Below are positions 1 to 7,546 of a stretch of 19,989 nucleotides of DNA, one piece after another. The notes under the pieces are model-generated. The model had not been told where the DNA came from, did no database searches, and saw only the letters and a list, made by a program, of their open reading frames with translations. The stretch is from DATECU01 sp035286745 (GTDB lineage: Bacteria; Acidobacteriota; Vicinamibacteria; Fen-336), in NCBI GenBank assembly GCA_035286745.1, contig DATECU010000014.1, positions 1-19,989 of the forward strand. The letters are read 5' to 3'. The translations under genes and the position numbers were made by a program. How positions within the stretch are numbered: the stretch's first letter is position 1; each line of letters begins with the position of its first letter.

Positions 1-13
1 CTTCGACTTTTCG

Positions 14-42
14 TTGACAGAACAGGGCCGGGCTGTTACTCT
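14..42 (+). promoter_or_regulatory. Sigma-70-type promoter of tRNA-fMet
   Basis: A perfect -35 box TTGACA lies at 14-19, followed by a 17-nt spacer and a -10 box TACTCT at 37-42 (conserved T, A and final T). Transcription would start near 49, about 15 nt before the mature tRNA. Box quality and spacing are seen directly; activity is inferred. Confidence 0.8.
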
Positions 43-63
43 TGAGTCGTCATTTGCCGCTGT

Positions 64-140
<77 letters not shown>

Positions 141-160
141 AACCTCATAAGATCATCCTA

Positions 161-186
161 ACTGGGACCGCGAAAGCGGTCCCAGT
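161..186 (+). terminator. Hairpin terminator after tRNA-fMet
   Basis: A perfect 11-bp stem (ACTGGGACCGC / GCGGTCCCAGT) is closed by a GAAA tetraloop, 21 nt after the tRNA. The downstream tract (CGTGTTTGGGG) is only weakly T-rich, so termination may not be purely intrinsic. A second 9-bp hairpin with one G-T pair lies at 235-259. Confidence 0.75.
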
Positions 187-272
187 CGTGTTTGGGGGGT
201 GCTCGTGCGGCGCTCTCCCGGAACTGCCCGCCCCGGTTTCCCGATCTAGCCGGGAAGCCGCCGGGGCCACGC

Positions 273-300
273 TTGCCCCGACCGGGGAGTCTGCCTATAG
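273..300 (+). promoter_or_regulatory. Promoter placing transcription start at the ATG of the NifX-like gene
   Basis: A -35-like TTGCCC (273-278), a 16-nt spacer and a good -10 TATAGT (295-300) end only 7 nt before the ATG at 308. Transcription would begin at or next to the A of the start codon, giving a leaderless mRNA. No Shine-Dalgarno sequence precedes the ATG, which agrees with this reading. Confidence 0.6.
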
Positions 301-307
301 TGATCGG

Positions 308-682
308 ATGATGCGCATAGCTATTCCAGTCACCGCTGGCCAGATCCCCAACCACCTGGGGCACTGCGAGACGTTCCTGATCGCCGATGTCGAGGACGGG
401 CGGATCACGAGGGAAGTCGAGCTGGCCAACCCGGGCCACGGGCCCGGCGGGCCGCCGCCGGTCTTCGTGGCCGAACAGGGCGTCACCCACGTTCTGGCCT
501 GGGGGATGCCGCCGCATGCCCAGGGACTGTTCACCCAGGCCGGCATCAAGATCCAGTTGGGGGCCACCGGCCCGGCCCGCGCCGCGCTTCGGGCCTATCT
601 CGACTCCACCCTCAGGCCCACGAACGAAGGTCTGGATGCCGGTGGAAGCTGCGGGCACAGTCCCCTGGATCGGGACGCCTGA
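308..682 (+). CDS. NifX/NifB-type dinitrogenase iron-molybdenum cofactor family protein
   Basis: This 124-residue protein matches the small NifX/NifB-C-terminal family (PF02579 type), whose members bind iron-sulfur or FeMo-cofactor precursors or act as small metal-cluster carriers. Visible marks are the first beta strand MRIAIPV, the NHLGHCETFLIADV segment with His and Cys, the GVTHVLAWGMPPHAQGLF turn and a C-terminal GGSCGH motif. Length is typical for stand-alone members. I chose the ATG at 308 (a second ATG follows at 311) because a -10 box ends at 300. The frame is open upstream to 188, but that stretch lies before the promoter and is dominated by hairpins. Many non-diazotrophs carry such proteins, so nitrogen fixation is not implied. 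It converges on a PII-like gene. Confidence 0.87.
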   Translation: MMRIAIPVTAGQIPNHLGHCETFLIADVEDGRITREVELANPGHGPGGPPPVFVAEQGVTHVLAWGMPPHAQGLFTQAGIKIQLGATGPARAALRAYLDSTLRPTNEGLDAGGSCGHSPLDRDA

Positions 683-699
683 GCCCCGCCCAGCAAAGA

Positions 700-733
700 C
701 AGGGCGAACCGGCACTGTGGCCGGAGCGCCCTG
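700..733. terminator. Nested hairpin between convergent genes
   Basis: An outer 7-bp stem CAGGGCG/CGCCCTG encloses an inner 5-bp stem CCGGC/GCCGG, with symmetrical 2-nt internal loops and a 6-nt loop. It lies between two genes transcribed toward each other and could stop transcription from both sides. There is no clear U-tract on either strand. Confidence 0.5.
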
Positions 734-775
734 CCTTCGCTCGCCCTCTGCGCGGGGCAGTCTTCGATACGAGTC

Positions 776-1135
776 CTACTTCGCCGGAGCGCCCTTGAAC
801 AGGCCCATGACCTCGTGAATGGGGCTGACGTAGGCGATTCCCATGCCGGGGGTCTCCAACTCAGCGGCCCGGCACACGGCCTCGAAGATCTTCTTGGTCG
901 AGGATACCGAGGCGACGATGGTGATGACCTCCTTCTGCGGCACGATGGGGAAGCCCAGGGCTTTCACCAGCTCCCCGAGGCCCATGCCCCGGGCCGGGAA
1001 TACGGTCGCGCCCGAGGCCCCAGCCTGCATGGCGGCCTTCGCCACCTGGTTGGCCCTGCCGCGCTGGAGAACGCAGGTGATGAGGTTGAGCTTCTCAGTC
1101 GACTTCGCGGCGGTCTTCTTGGCTTTCGCTGGCAA
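776..1135 (-). CDS. PII-like regulator with shortened T-loop
   Basis: This 119-residue protein has the ferredoxin-like layout of the PII (GlnB) family, whose trimers sense ATP/ADP and 2-oxoglutarate and control transporters or enzymes. Matching segments are LNLITCVLQRGRANQVAKAA, GASGATVFPARGMG, KEVITIVASV and GIAYVSPIHEVMGL. The T-loop between RGMG and the next strand is clearly shorter than in GlnB and has no tyrosine at the uridylylation position. The B-loop lacks the usual TGKIGDGK sequence. It therefore resembles the divergent short PII group annotated as 'P-II family nitrogen regulator'. The first 15 residues form a Lys/Ala-rich extension. The start is TTG (1135-1133), fixed by GGAGGTG six nt upstream and a promoter at 1168-1197. 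No amtB or glnA is visible nearby. Confidence 0.82.
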   Translation of the reverse strand: MPAKAKKTAAKSTEKLNLITCVLQRGRANQVAKAAMQAGASGATVFPARGMGLGELVKALGFPIVPQKEVITIVASVSSTKKIFEAVCRAAELETPGMGIAYVSPIHEVMGLFKGAPAK

Positions 1136-1167
1136 GTCTGCACCTCCGTTTTGGGGAATTGGAGCGT

Positions 1168-1197
1168 AGGTTACCCCCGAGTGGGTCGGGAATTCAA
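1168..1197 (-). promoter_or_regulatory. Promoter of the PII-like gene
   Basis: On the minus strand TTGAAT (1197-1192) is followed by an 18-nt spacer and TAACCT (1173-1168). This leaves a leader of roughly 25-30 nt that contains the GGAGGTG ribosome-binding site before the TTG start. Both boxes are read directly; use is inferred. Confidence 0.55.
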
Positions 1198-1259
1198 GAC
1201 GTGTTGCCGGTTACACTTGCGTTTCTCGCCTGCCCGATGAAGGAGCGGCCCGGAGATCC

Positions 1260-2198
1260 ATGACCCCACGCATTCCTCAGGGCTGCCCTTCCCTTGAGCC
1301 CTGCGACAGCCTGTACCTCTCTCCTCACCCGCACGACGTGCCGATGTCCTGCTCAGCGCGGCTGCTGGCCGAACGCAGCCGCGGCGAACGGGTCTTGGTG
1401 GTGACGCTCTTCGCGCCCCCCGCCGGGGGTGCCCGATCGGACGCCGATAGGTGGGTGGCCCGCTTGCGGGATGTTGGAGTCCAGCGCTGTTCTCTCGACT
1501 TGCCGGACGCCCGCACTCGGAACCCGCGCTATCGCTCCTTCGGCCTTCTGGCCACCGGCTGGGACGCGGTCGATCAGGAGTGCCTGGCCCAGGCGGTGCG
1601 TCTGCTGTCGGATCTTGGACCCCGCTCGAGGGCCCGGCAGGTCTACATCCCGTTGGCTCTTGGCGGGCACGTGGACCACCGCCTGGCCTGCGAGGCCGGC
1701 CGCGCCGCGTTCCAGGGCGGCCTGGGGCGAAACCTGTTCCTCTACGAGGAGCGACCGGAGGCTCTGGTGAGCGGAGCGGTGAGAATGCGCCTCGGCCAAA
1801 TGGGAGCCCGCCTGCCTCCGGCGGCCGCCAATGCCGCCGCGCGCACCGGCCTGGCCCGCTTTCTCCTGAGGTTCCACCTGGGACCGAGCTTTCGCGGGGA
1901 CCTTGGCGGGTTCGGCGATCGCTTGCGGGCCACTGCCACCGCAGTCCGCCAATGGCGTGTGGGGCGCGTCTGGCAACCGCTCAAGGCTCTGGGGCCGCGG
2001 CTGCAGCCGGTCCTGGAGGCAGCCCCCACCGACGCCCTGCCGGCCATCCGCGGCCTGGCGGCCACCCGGGCTCCCCACGAAGCCCTGGCAACTCGTTATG
2101 CGAAGCAATTGGGGGCGCGCGGCCACGCCGAGCGCTACTGGCTGCTCCTGCCGTCGCGGGACGGGGACGCGGCAGAAGCCCTCCCCGCCGAGATCTAG
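1260..2198 (+). CDS. PIG-L/LmbE-family deacetylase homologue with altered active-site motif
   Basis: This 312-residue protein has the fold signature of PIG-L/LmbE zinc deacetylases, which remove N-acetyl groups from sugar-linked substrates. The N-terminal strand LYLSPHPHDVPMSC (18-31) corresponds to the family motif SPHxDDxxLSC. The second metal motif GGHVDHR (135-141) follows, as do YEE at 162-164 and a C-terminal YAKQLG...ERYW segment typical of the group. In the first motif the usual general-base Asp (the first D of HPDDE) is His25, while the zinc ligands His23, Asp26 and His140 appear kept. Activity is therefore uncertain: it may be inactive or use a different mechanism. The ATG at 1260 is preceded by AAGGAG at 1240-1245, a rather long 14-nt spacing. 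It is divergent from the PII-like gene, and no glycan cluster is visible. Confidence 0.8.
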   Translation: MTPRIPQGCPSLEPCDSLYLSPHPHDVPMSCSARLLAERSRGERVLVVTLFAPPAGGARSDADRWVARLRDVGVQRCSLDLPDARTRNPRYRSFGLLATGWDAVDQECLAQAVRLLSDLGPRSRARQVYIPLALGGHVDHRLACEAGRAAFQGGLGRNLFLYEERPEALVSGAVRMRLGQMGARLPPAAANAAARTGLARFLLRFHLGPSFRGDLGGFGDRLRATATAVRQWRVGRVWQPLKALGPRLQPVLEAAPTDALPAIRGLAATRAPHEALATRYAKQLGARGHAERYWLLLPSRDGDAAEALPAEI

Positions 2199-2251
2199 GT
2201 CCAAAGCGAGAGCGGGCCCCGGCGGATCTGGAGAGCCGACGCGGGCGGTGC

Positions 2252-2297
2252 GATTCCGGCCCGGCCCGGTCGTGATCCACCCCGCCGGAGCGGAATC
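2252..2297. repeat. Imperfect inverted repeat upstream of the sigma-54 promoter
   Basis: GATTCCGGCCCGG (2252-2264) pairs with CCGGAGCGGAATC (2285-2297) with two mismatches across a 20-nt gap. It lies about 75-120 nt upstream of the sigma-54-type promoter at 2373, where activator (bEBP) sites usually lie. It could instead be a terminator of the upstream gene. The gap 2199-2485 holds no gene. Confidence 0.35.
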
Positions 2298-2372
2298 CAA
2301 CCGCATGGATCGCCCGCAGCCGGTGGGAGCCGGAAGTCCTTTGTTTTGAACGCACAACCCACGAGCGGCAGC

Positions 2373-2388
2373 TGGCGCGGGGCTTGCA
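2373..2388 (+). promoter_or_regulatory. Sigma-54 (RpoN) type promoter of the TonB receptor
   Basis: The sequence TGGCGCGGGGCTTGCA matches the -24/-12 consensus TGGCACG-N4-TTGCW, with GG at 2374-2375 and GC at 2386-2387 separated by exactly 10 nt. Transcription would begin near 2399, leaving a leader of about 87 nt before the ATG at 2486. The match is seen directly. Dependence on RpoN and an enhancer-binding activator is inferred. Confidence 0.65.
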
Positions 2389-2485
2389 GAATTCAAGCCG
2401 TTGACCGCCGAACCGACGCCCCGGAGCCGCCCAGCGGTCCTGGGGGCGCAGGCGTTGGGCGGGGTTTCCTAGGAGGAACATAGAG

Positions 2486-5461
2486 ATGCGCTTCAGATTA
2501 TTTGGGGCCTTGGCGGCCGCAGCGCTGCTGGCTGCGCCGCTCGCGACGGCGCAGGAGGTGACGGGGGCGATTGTGGGCGCCGTTCGTGCCCAGGACGGGG
2601 CCCTGCTCCCGGGCGCGACCGTTACCGCCACCGGCCCGATTGGCAACGTTCAGGCGGTCTCCGACGAGAAGGGCGAGTACCGCTTCCCGCGTCTTCCGTC
2701 TGGCGTCTACAAGGTCACGGCCGCGCTTTCCGGCTTCACCAGCGGCGAGAGAACCGTCAACCTCACCGTCGGCAGCACGAACAGAGCCGACTTTACCCTG
2801 GGCGTGGCCGCGGTCACCGAGACCATCAGCGTGGTCAGCGAGGCGAGTGTGATTGACCTCACCTCATCCTCGACGACCACCAACATCTCGCGCGAGCGCA
2901 TCGACTACGTCCCCCGCGGCCGCGACTTCACAGACGTGGTGACCCAGGCCGCGGGCGCCGCGGACGAGTCGCAGGCAGGTGGTATCTCGATCGACGGCTC
3001 CTCCGGCTCCGAGAACCGCTTCGTCATCGACGGCATCGACACCACCGACCCGCAGGAAGGCATCAGCGCGGTGCCGTTGCGGGCGGATTTCCTTGAAGAG
3101 GTTCAGGTCAAGTCGGCCGGCTACTCGGCCGAGTACGGCGGCTCGACCGGCGGCGTCATCAACGTCATCACCAAGAGCGGCACCAACATCTGGCGCGGCG
3201 GCGTGCTCGCCCAGTACGAGGACCGCAGCTTGGGCGGCGACGAGCCGGCTCTGCTGCGGGACAGCCTGACCGAGAGCACCTTCACGTACATCAACCCACC
3301 CAAAGACGACGAGCGGCGGATCGACCCCGGCCTGTTCGTCGGCGGACCCATCTTCAAGGACCGGCTGTGGTTCTTCGGCTCCTACCAGCCTGGCATTCGG
3401 AAGACCGAGCGCACCGTGCATTTCTCGAACGGCGTGGTCAATACCTTCCCCCAGGACTTCCGGGTCAATTACGGAACCGCCAACATCACCGGCAACCTCG
3501 GCTCGAAGGTCCTCTTCCGCGTGGGCGCCAACTTCTCGCCCTACACGACTGAGAAGAGCCTGCCCAACCGGGACGGCCGCACCAGCCTCACCGACCAGGA
3601 CGATTGGCTCCGCGGAACCGAGGGGAAGCGCAACACCTACTCCGGCTCCATCGACTACACCCCGACCAGCAACTTCGTGGTCTCGGCGCGCGCCGGTCGC
3701 TACCGCACCGACGAGGAGACCACCGGCATCGAGTTTCCGGACCTCATCCACCAGTTCTCGACGGCGAGCACCCCGGCCGGCATCGCCGCCATTCCCGCAC
3801 AGTATAGGAAGTCGGCAGGCTTCCTCTCCGACGTCTTGATCACCGACGCCACAACCCGGAACGAGTACAAGCGCGACTACGTCGGTATCGACGCGACCAT
3901 GTTCTTCAACGGCCTGGGCGAGCACCAGATCAAGGGTGGCTTCCAGACCGAGAAGATCTCCAACGACGTCGACCAAGGGTACAACGCGGACCGGATCCTC
4001 TACTACGCTGGCCGCACCTACCGAACCTCGACGGGCCAGACGGTGTCTGGCCAGTACGGCTACTTCCGCCTGCTCAACATCTCGACCCTCGGCAAGGTGG
4101 AGAGCCGTAACGAGGCCCTCTTCATCCAGGACACCTGGAAGGTGATTCCGCGGCTGACCCTGAACATCGGGGTGCGAGCCGAGCACGAGCGGATCCCGAA
4201 CTTCGGCGAGCGGGGCGTGAAGAACCCGATCGAGTTCAAGTGGAGCGAGAAGCTGGCGCCCCGCCTGGGCTTCAGCTTCGACGTCCTTGGCGATGCCAAG
4301 TGGAAGCTCTACGGCTCGTACGGCAAGTACTACGACGTGATGAAGTACGAGATGCCGCGCGGCTCCTTCGGTGGCGACAAGTGGGTCGACTACTTCTACA
4401 CCTGGGACAACCCCAACTATCAGGCCAACGGGGCAGGCTGCTCCACCGGCTCGAACACCATCTCCGAGCGGCCGACTTGCGCCGGCGGCACCTTCATCGA
4501 GCCGCTCGACCGTCGCTTCAACTCGGCCGAGGACCCCGACAGCGGGATCGATCCGGACCTGAAGCCGATGCAACAGGCCGAGTACCAGATCGGTATCACC
4601 CACGAGCTGACCTCCAACGTCGTGCTCGGCGCCCGCTTCATTCGCAAGAACCTGGTTCGGACGATCGAGGACGTCGGCATCGTGGTGCCGGGAGTCGGCG
4701 AGGTCTACTACATCGCCAACCCGGGCGAGGGCATCTCGCTCTCGCTGAACGACCCCGGGATCCCCGGCTTCCCCACCGCCAAGCGCGAGTACACCGGTCT
4801 CGAGCTCACGTTCCAGAAGCGAGTCTCCAACGGGTGGGGCCTCTTCGGGAGCTATACCTACAGCAAGCTGCACGGTAACTACTCCGGCCTCGCCAGCTCC
4901 GACGAAGACGGGCGCACCTCCCCGAACGTGAACCGGTTCTTCGACCACATCGAGAACTCGTTCGACCGCAACGCCGACCTCGTGTATGGGCCGCTGGGCA
5001 CCGACCGGCCGCACCAGTTCAAGGCCCAGTTCATCTACGAGACCAAGTGGGACATGAACGTGTCGGTCAATCAGTACGTGGGGAGCGGGATCCCGATCTC
5101 GGAGGAGGCCTTCGTCGGCGCCGCCATCCCGTTCTTCCCGTACGGCCGCGACAACCTGGCCCGCACCGACACCCTCAGTCAGACCGACCTGTCGATCTTC
5201 CAAGACTTCAAGCTCGGCCGCTTCGACCTTCAGCTCGGGGTGACCGTCCTCAACCTGTTGGATCAGAACGCGGTGACGCGCAGGTACAACAACCGGACCT
5301 CAGGCTCGGTGCCGGTGACCACCGATCAGTTCTTCGCCGGCGGCTGGGACTACGAGGCGCTGTTGGCCGCGAACCCGAACCTCCTGGACGTGAAGTTCAA
5401 CCAGCCGGATCAGTACCAGGATCCGAGGGCCGTGCGCTTCTCGGTGCGTTTCCAGTTCTAG
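2486..5461 (+). CDS. Oar-type TonB-dependent outer-membrane receptor
   Basis: This 991-residue protein is an outer-membrane active transporter or adhesin-like receptor energised by TonB. A signal peptide (about 1-22, ending LATAQE) is followed by a carboxypeptidase-regulatory beta-sandwich (about 24-108, VTGAIVG...GVYKVTAALSGF). A plug domain follows (about 115-235, with FVIDGIDTTDP, AEYGGSTGGVINVITKSGTN), then a long beta barrel rich in aromatic, alternating strands. The chain ends in VRFSVRFQF, the terminal-aromatic signal for the barrel assembly machinery. This layout is the Oar/SusC-like architecture expanded in Acidobacteriota and Myxococcota; the substrate cannot be told. The start is fixed by AGGAGGAA at 2471-2478, 7 nt before ATG. 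It is monocistronic: a sigma-54-type promoter lies upstream and a strong terminator downstream. No SusD-like partner is present. Confidence 0.95.
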   Translation: MRFRLFGALAAAALLAAPLATAQEVTGAIVGAVRAQDGALLPGATVTATGPIGNVQAVSDEKGEYRFPRLPSGVYKVTAALSGFTSGERTVNLTVGSTNRADFTLGVAAVTETISVVSEASVIDLTSSSTTTNISRERIDYVPRGRDFTDVVTQAAGAADESQAGGISIDGSSGSENRFVIDGIDTTDPQEGISAVPLRADFLEEVQVKSAGYSAEYGGSTGGVINVITKSGTNIWRGGVLAQYEDRSLGGDEPALLRDSLTESTFTYINPPKDDERRIDPGLFVGGPIFKDRLWFFGSYQPGIRKTERTVHFSNGVVNTFPQDFRVNYGTANITGNLGSKVLFRVGANFSPYTTEKSLPNRDGRTSLTDQDDWLRGTEGKRNTYSGSIDYTPTSNFVVSARAGRYRTDEETTGIEFPDLIHQFSTASTPAGIAAIPAQYRKSAGFLSDVLITDATTRNEYKRDYVGIDATMFFNGLGEHQIKGGFQTEKISNDVDQGYNADRILYYAGRTYRTSTGQTVSGQYGYFRLLNISTLGKVESRNEALFIQDTWKVIPRLTLNIGVRAEHERIPNFGERGVKNPIEFKWSEKLAPRLGFSFDVLGDAKWKLYGSYGKYYDVMKYEMPRGSFGGDKWVDYFYTWDNPNYQANGAGCSTGSNTISERPTCAGGTFIEPLDRRFNSAEDPDSGIDPDLKPMQQAEYQIGITHELTSNVVLGARFIRKNLVRTIEDVGIVVPGVGEVYYIANPGEGISLSLNDPGIPGFPTAKREYTGLELTFQKRVSNGWGLFGSYTYSKLHGNYSGLASSDEDGRTSPNVNRFFDHIENSFDRNADLVYGPLGTDRPHQFKAQFIYETKWDMNVSVNQYVGSGIPISEEAFVGAAIPFFPYGRDNLARTDTLSQTDLSIFQDFKLGRFDLQLGVTVLNLLDQNAVTRRYNNRTSGSVPVTTDQFFAGGWDYEALLAANPNLLDVKFNQPDQYQDPRAVRFSVRFQF

Positions 5462-5504
5462 CGCAGACGTGATGGCCGGCCCCGCCCGGGGCCGGTGCCG
5501 CAAC

Positions 5505-5540
5505 GAGGGAGGGCCCGAACGGCCCTCCCTCTCTCTTTCT
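5505..5540 (+). terminator. Intrinsic terminator of the TonB receptor gene
   Basis: An 11-bp perfect stem GAGGGAGGGCC/GGCCCTCCCTC with loop CGAAC is followed by TCTCTTTCT, a pyrimidine/T-rich tail. A second GC-rich 8-bp hairpin (5476-5495, CCGGCCCC/GGGGCCGG) lies just before it. On the opposite strand the stem has no U-tract, so it mainly serves the plus strand. Confidence 0.85.
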
Positions 5541-5548
5541 GGGTGTTC

Positions 5549-7546
5549 CTAGCGCGGTCCGGCGATCATGGCGTCTCGGCGTGGCGCCCGGGTCATCTCG
5601 TCGAGAGTGGAGGGCCAGCGAGGGAGGGGGCTGGCGAGCGCCTCCTGGATTGGGGCGCCCGGGAAGGCGCTGGCGACCGAGCCCAAGAGCGCGCGCGCCC
5701 GTCGCTCTTCGCCCCCGTCGCGATCGAACAGGGCAAGCACGACGTTGATCTGGGGCTGGAGGCGTGTCTCCTCCGGCAGGGAGCGCAGGAGAGCCTCGGC
5801 GTCGGCCGCGCGGCCGGCGCGTCGCAGGCTCTCCAGACGCCATGCAGCCGCCTCGCCGTCCGGCGCCAGCCGCAGCCGCCGATTCGAGAGGTCGAGGGCG
5901 CGGTCGATTCTCCCCTGCTGGTTCGCGCGCACGACCTGATCGAGGAGCGCGTCGAGGTATGCGGTGGCGTACGGCCCGCCGGTGCCGGTCAGGCATCGGC
6001 CCAGGAAGCCAAGCCGAGGAGGGGGCACAATCTGCCGCGCCGCTTCGGGCGGCCACGCGGCCCGGGGCACCAGCGCGGGCAGTGATCTCCTCCAGGGTGG
6101 ATCCGCTAGGCGGTCGGGCAGCCGGCTGGCTTCGAGCCGGCTGGCGCGCCAGAACCAAAGGTAGACCCGCCAGGGGTTGGCGGCCGGATCGAGCGCGAGC
6201 TTCTCGAAAGGCACGACGGTTGGCCGCCCGGAAGCCGAGCGCGAGCTGGCGTAGAACGGGTAGCGAGCAGCCTCCGCCTCCGTGACTTCCGGCCAGGCGA
6301 GGTTCATCACGTAGGTCGCGACCGGCGTCGAGTGCTGCACGAGCGGCGGGAGGTTGAGAGCGAAGCACACAGCCAGGGTCCCGACCAGGAGAGGCCGCCG
6401 GCCCGGCCCGAGGGCAACGGCCGCGAACGGCGCCATCACGGGAATCGCCGCGATGATCAGCCGGGGTCCCCAACCCTCCATGCCATGCCATCCCCAGTAG
6501 CCTGCCGCTACCGCGAGCTGCGCTGCGAGGACAAGCGCGGCGCCCAGCCAGGCTCGTGCAGCCGGTGTTCCGAGCGACCTGCCCCCTTGTCTGAAGCCCG
6601 CCCAGGCGAAGAGCAGGAGTGCCGGCCAGAAGAGGAGCAGCCCGCGGTTGGGAGAGACCAGGAGCCGCCAGATGCCGTCCACCCAGGAGTGGGTGAAACG
6701 ATCGTCCGGGTAGCCTCCAAAGAGCCCTCCGAAGCGGTGGACCTCGAAGAAGGCCCACAGCGCCAGCGGGATGAGAGCGCCCGCGGTGGCCCAGCCGAAG
6801 GCGCGCCGGCTGCGCGGCCGATTGCTGGGATCGAGGAGGGGGAGGAGGGCGGCCGGCGCCGCGATGATGAGGCTGCTCTTCACGAGCACCGCACAGCTGG
6901 CCGCGAAGCCGGCGGCGACCTCTAGGCCGCGGCGCCGGACCGGTGCCTCGGCGGCGGCCAATGCGACGGCCAGGGCGACGGTCAGAAAGGCCGCCTGGAC
7001 TGGCTCTGAGAACTCGACTGAAGCGTAGGAGCCGAGAGGCGATGCGATGGAGCCCAGCAGAACCGCCGCGGCCACCTCGAGGTCGCGACCCCCCAGCCTG
7101 CGCGCGATCACCCCGGCGGCGGCGGCGGCGATCCCGACCGCCAGCCACGGAGCGAGAAGAAAGAGCGCCTGAGCGCTCCCCGGGCCCCGCCAGGCCTCGA
7201 CTCGTGGGGCCGCCCAGGCGGCAGGGATCTGGAGGAGGCTCATCGCGATTCCGAAGCGCGACACGGCGTCGCCGCCCTCGCGATCGAGCGTGAAGTCACG
7301 GCCCGCAGCCTGGCCGATCTCACCGGTCTCGGCGATCGCCACCGCGGTCCTGATCATCTGGCGGCCGTCCGCGACCAACCCGACGTGCCGGTCGTCTCCG
7401 AGGAGGGCCAGCAGAAGAAGACCCGCCAGGACCGATCCGGCGAGGACGCGATCGTGGCCTCGCTCGGACTTGGCTTCCCGGGGAGAGGAGTGGGTTGCCG
7501 GTGCGCGTGGGCGAACCCTTCGCGTCGGCCTTCCTCTCCGCGACAC
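5549..7546 (-). CDS. Multi-pass membrane protein, GT-C glycosyltransferase-like, with C-terminal soluble region
   Basis: This 665-residue protein has a charged Arg-rich N-terminus and a first membrane segment at about 34-52. Roughly eight further hydrophobic helices follow up to about residue 400. The extracytoplasmic loop after the first helix carries ADGRQMIRTAVAIAETG. Later come PDDRFTHSW and the SPNRGLLLFWPALLLFAWAG helix, a pattern seen in GT-C/GT39-like hypothetical membrane proteins that transfer sugars from lipid carriers. The last 220 or so residues are soluble and end in Ala/Arg/Leu-rich helical pairs resembling degenerate TPRs (RIDRALDLSNRRLRLAPDGEA). I do not recognise a named gene, and the catalytic role is inference. 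The GTG start overlaps the stop of the upstream gene by one base (TAGTG), which indicates translational coupling. Confidence 0.78.
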   Translation of the reverse strand: MSRRGRPTRRVRPRAPATHSSPREAKSERGHDRVLAGSVLAGLLLLALLGDDRHVGLVADGRQMIRTAVAIAETGEIGQAAGRDFTLDREGGDAVSRFGIAMSLLQIPAAWAAPRVEAWRGPGSAQALFLLAPWLAVGIAAAAAGVIARRLGGRDLEVAAAVLLGSIASPLGSYASVEFSEPVQAAFLTVALAVALAAAEAPVRRRGLEVAAGFAASCAVLVKSSLIIAAPAALLPLLDPSNRPRSRRAFGWATAGALIPLALWAFFEVHRFGGLFGGYPDDRFTHSWVDGIWRLLVSPNRGLLLFWPALLLFAWAGFRQGGRSLGTPAARAWLGAALVLAAQLAVAAGYWGWHGMEGWGPRLIIAAIPVMAPFAAVALGPGRRPLLVGTLAVCFALNLPPLVQHSTPVATYVMNLAWPEVTEAEAARYPFYASSRSASGRPTVVPFEKLALDPAANPWRVYLWFWRASRLEASRLPDRLADPPWRRSLPALVPRAAWPPEAARQIVPPPRLGFLGRCLTGTGGPYATAYLDALLDQVVRANQQGRIDRALDLSNRRLRLAPDGEAAAWRLESLRRAGRAADAEALLRSLPEETRLQPQINVVLALFDRDGGEERRARALLGSVASAFPGAPIQEALASPLPRWPSTLDEMTRAPRRDAMIAGPR

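Noticed and set aside
188..307. N-terminal extension of the NifX-like frame back to an ATG at 188
   Set aside because: The stretch overlaps terminator-like hairpins and lies before a -10 box at 295-300. The translated part does not resemble the family, which starts at MRIAIPV.
680..733. NifX-like TGA followed at 18 nt by a hairpin, as a possible selenocysteine codon with SECIS
   Set aside because: The genome probably has tRNA-Sec, but translation beyond the TGA gives no family-like sequence and runs antisense into the PII-like gene. The hairpin fits a convergent terminator better.
308..1135. Part of a nitrogen-fixation cluster
   Set aside because: Only a NifX/NifB-type domain and a divergent PII are present. 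No nifHDK, nifE/N or molybdenum transport genes occur in the window.
2864..5203. 779-codon open frame on the minus strand
   Set aside because: It is a GC-rich shadow of the TonB receptor; composition is Val/Leu/Asp/Gly-rich with no domain signal, and the opposite strand has clear receptor motifs.
5397..7148. 583-codon open frame on the minus strand
   Set aside because: Arg/Gly/Ala/Pro-rich shadow of the membrane-protein gene in another frame; it has no hydrophobic segments or motifs.
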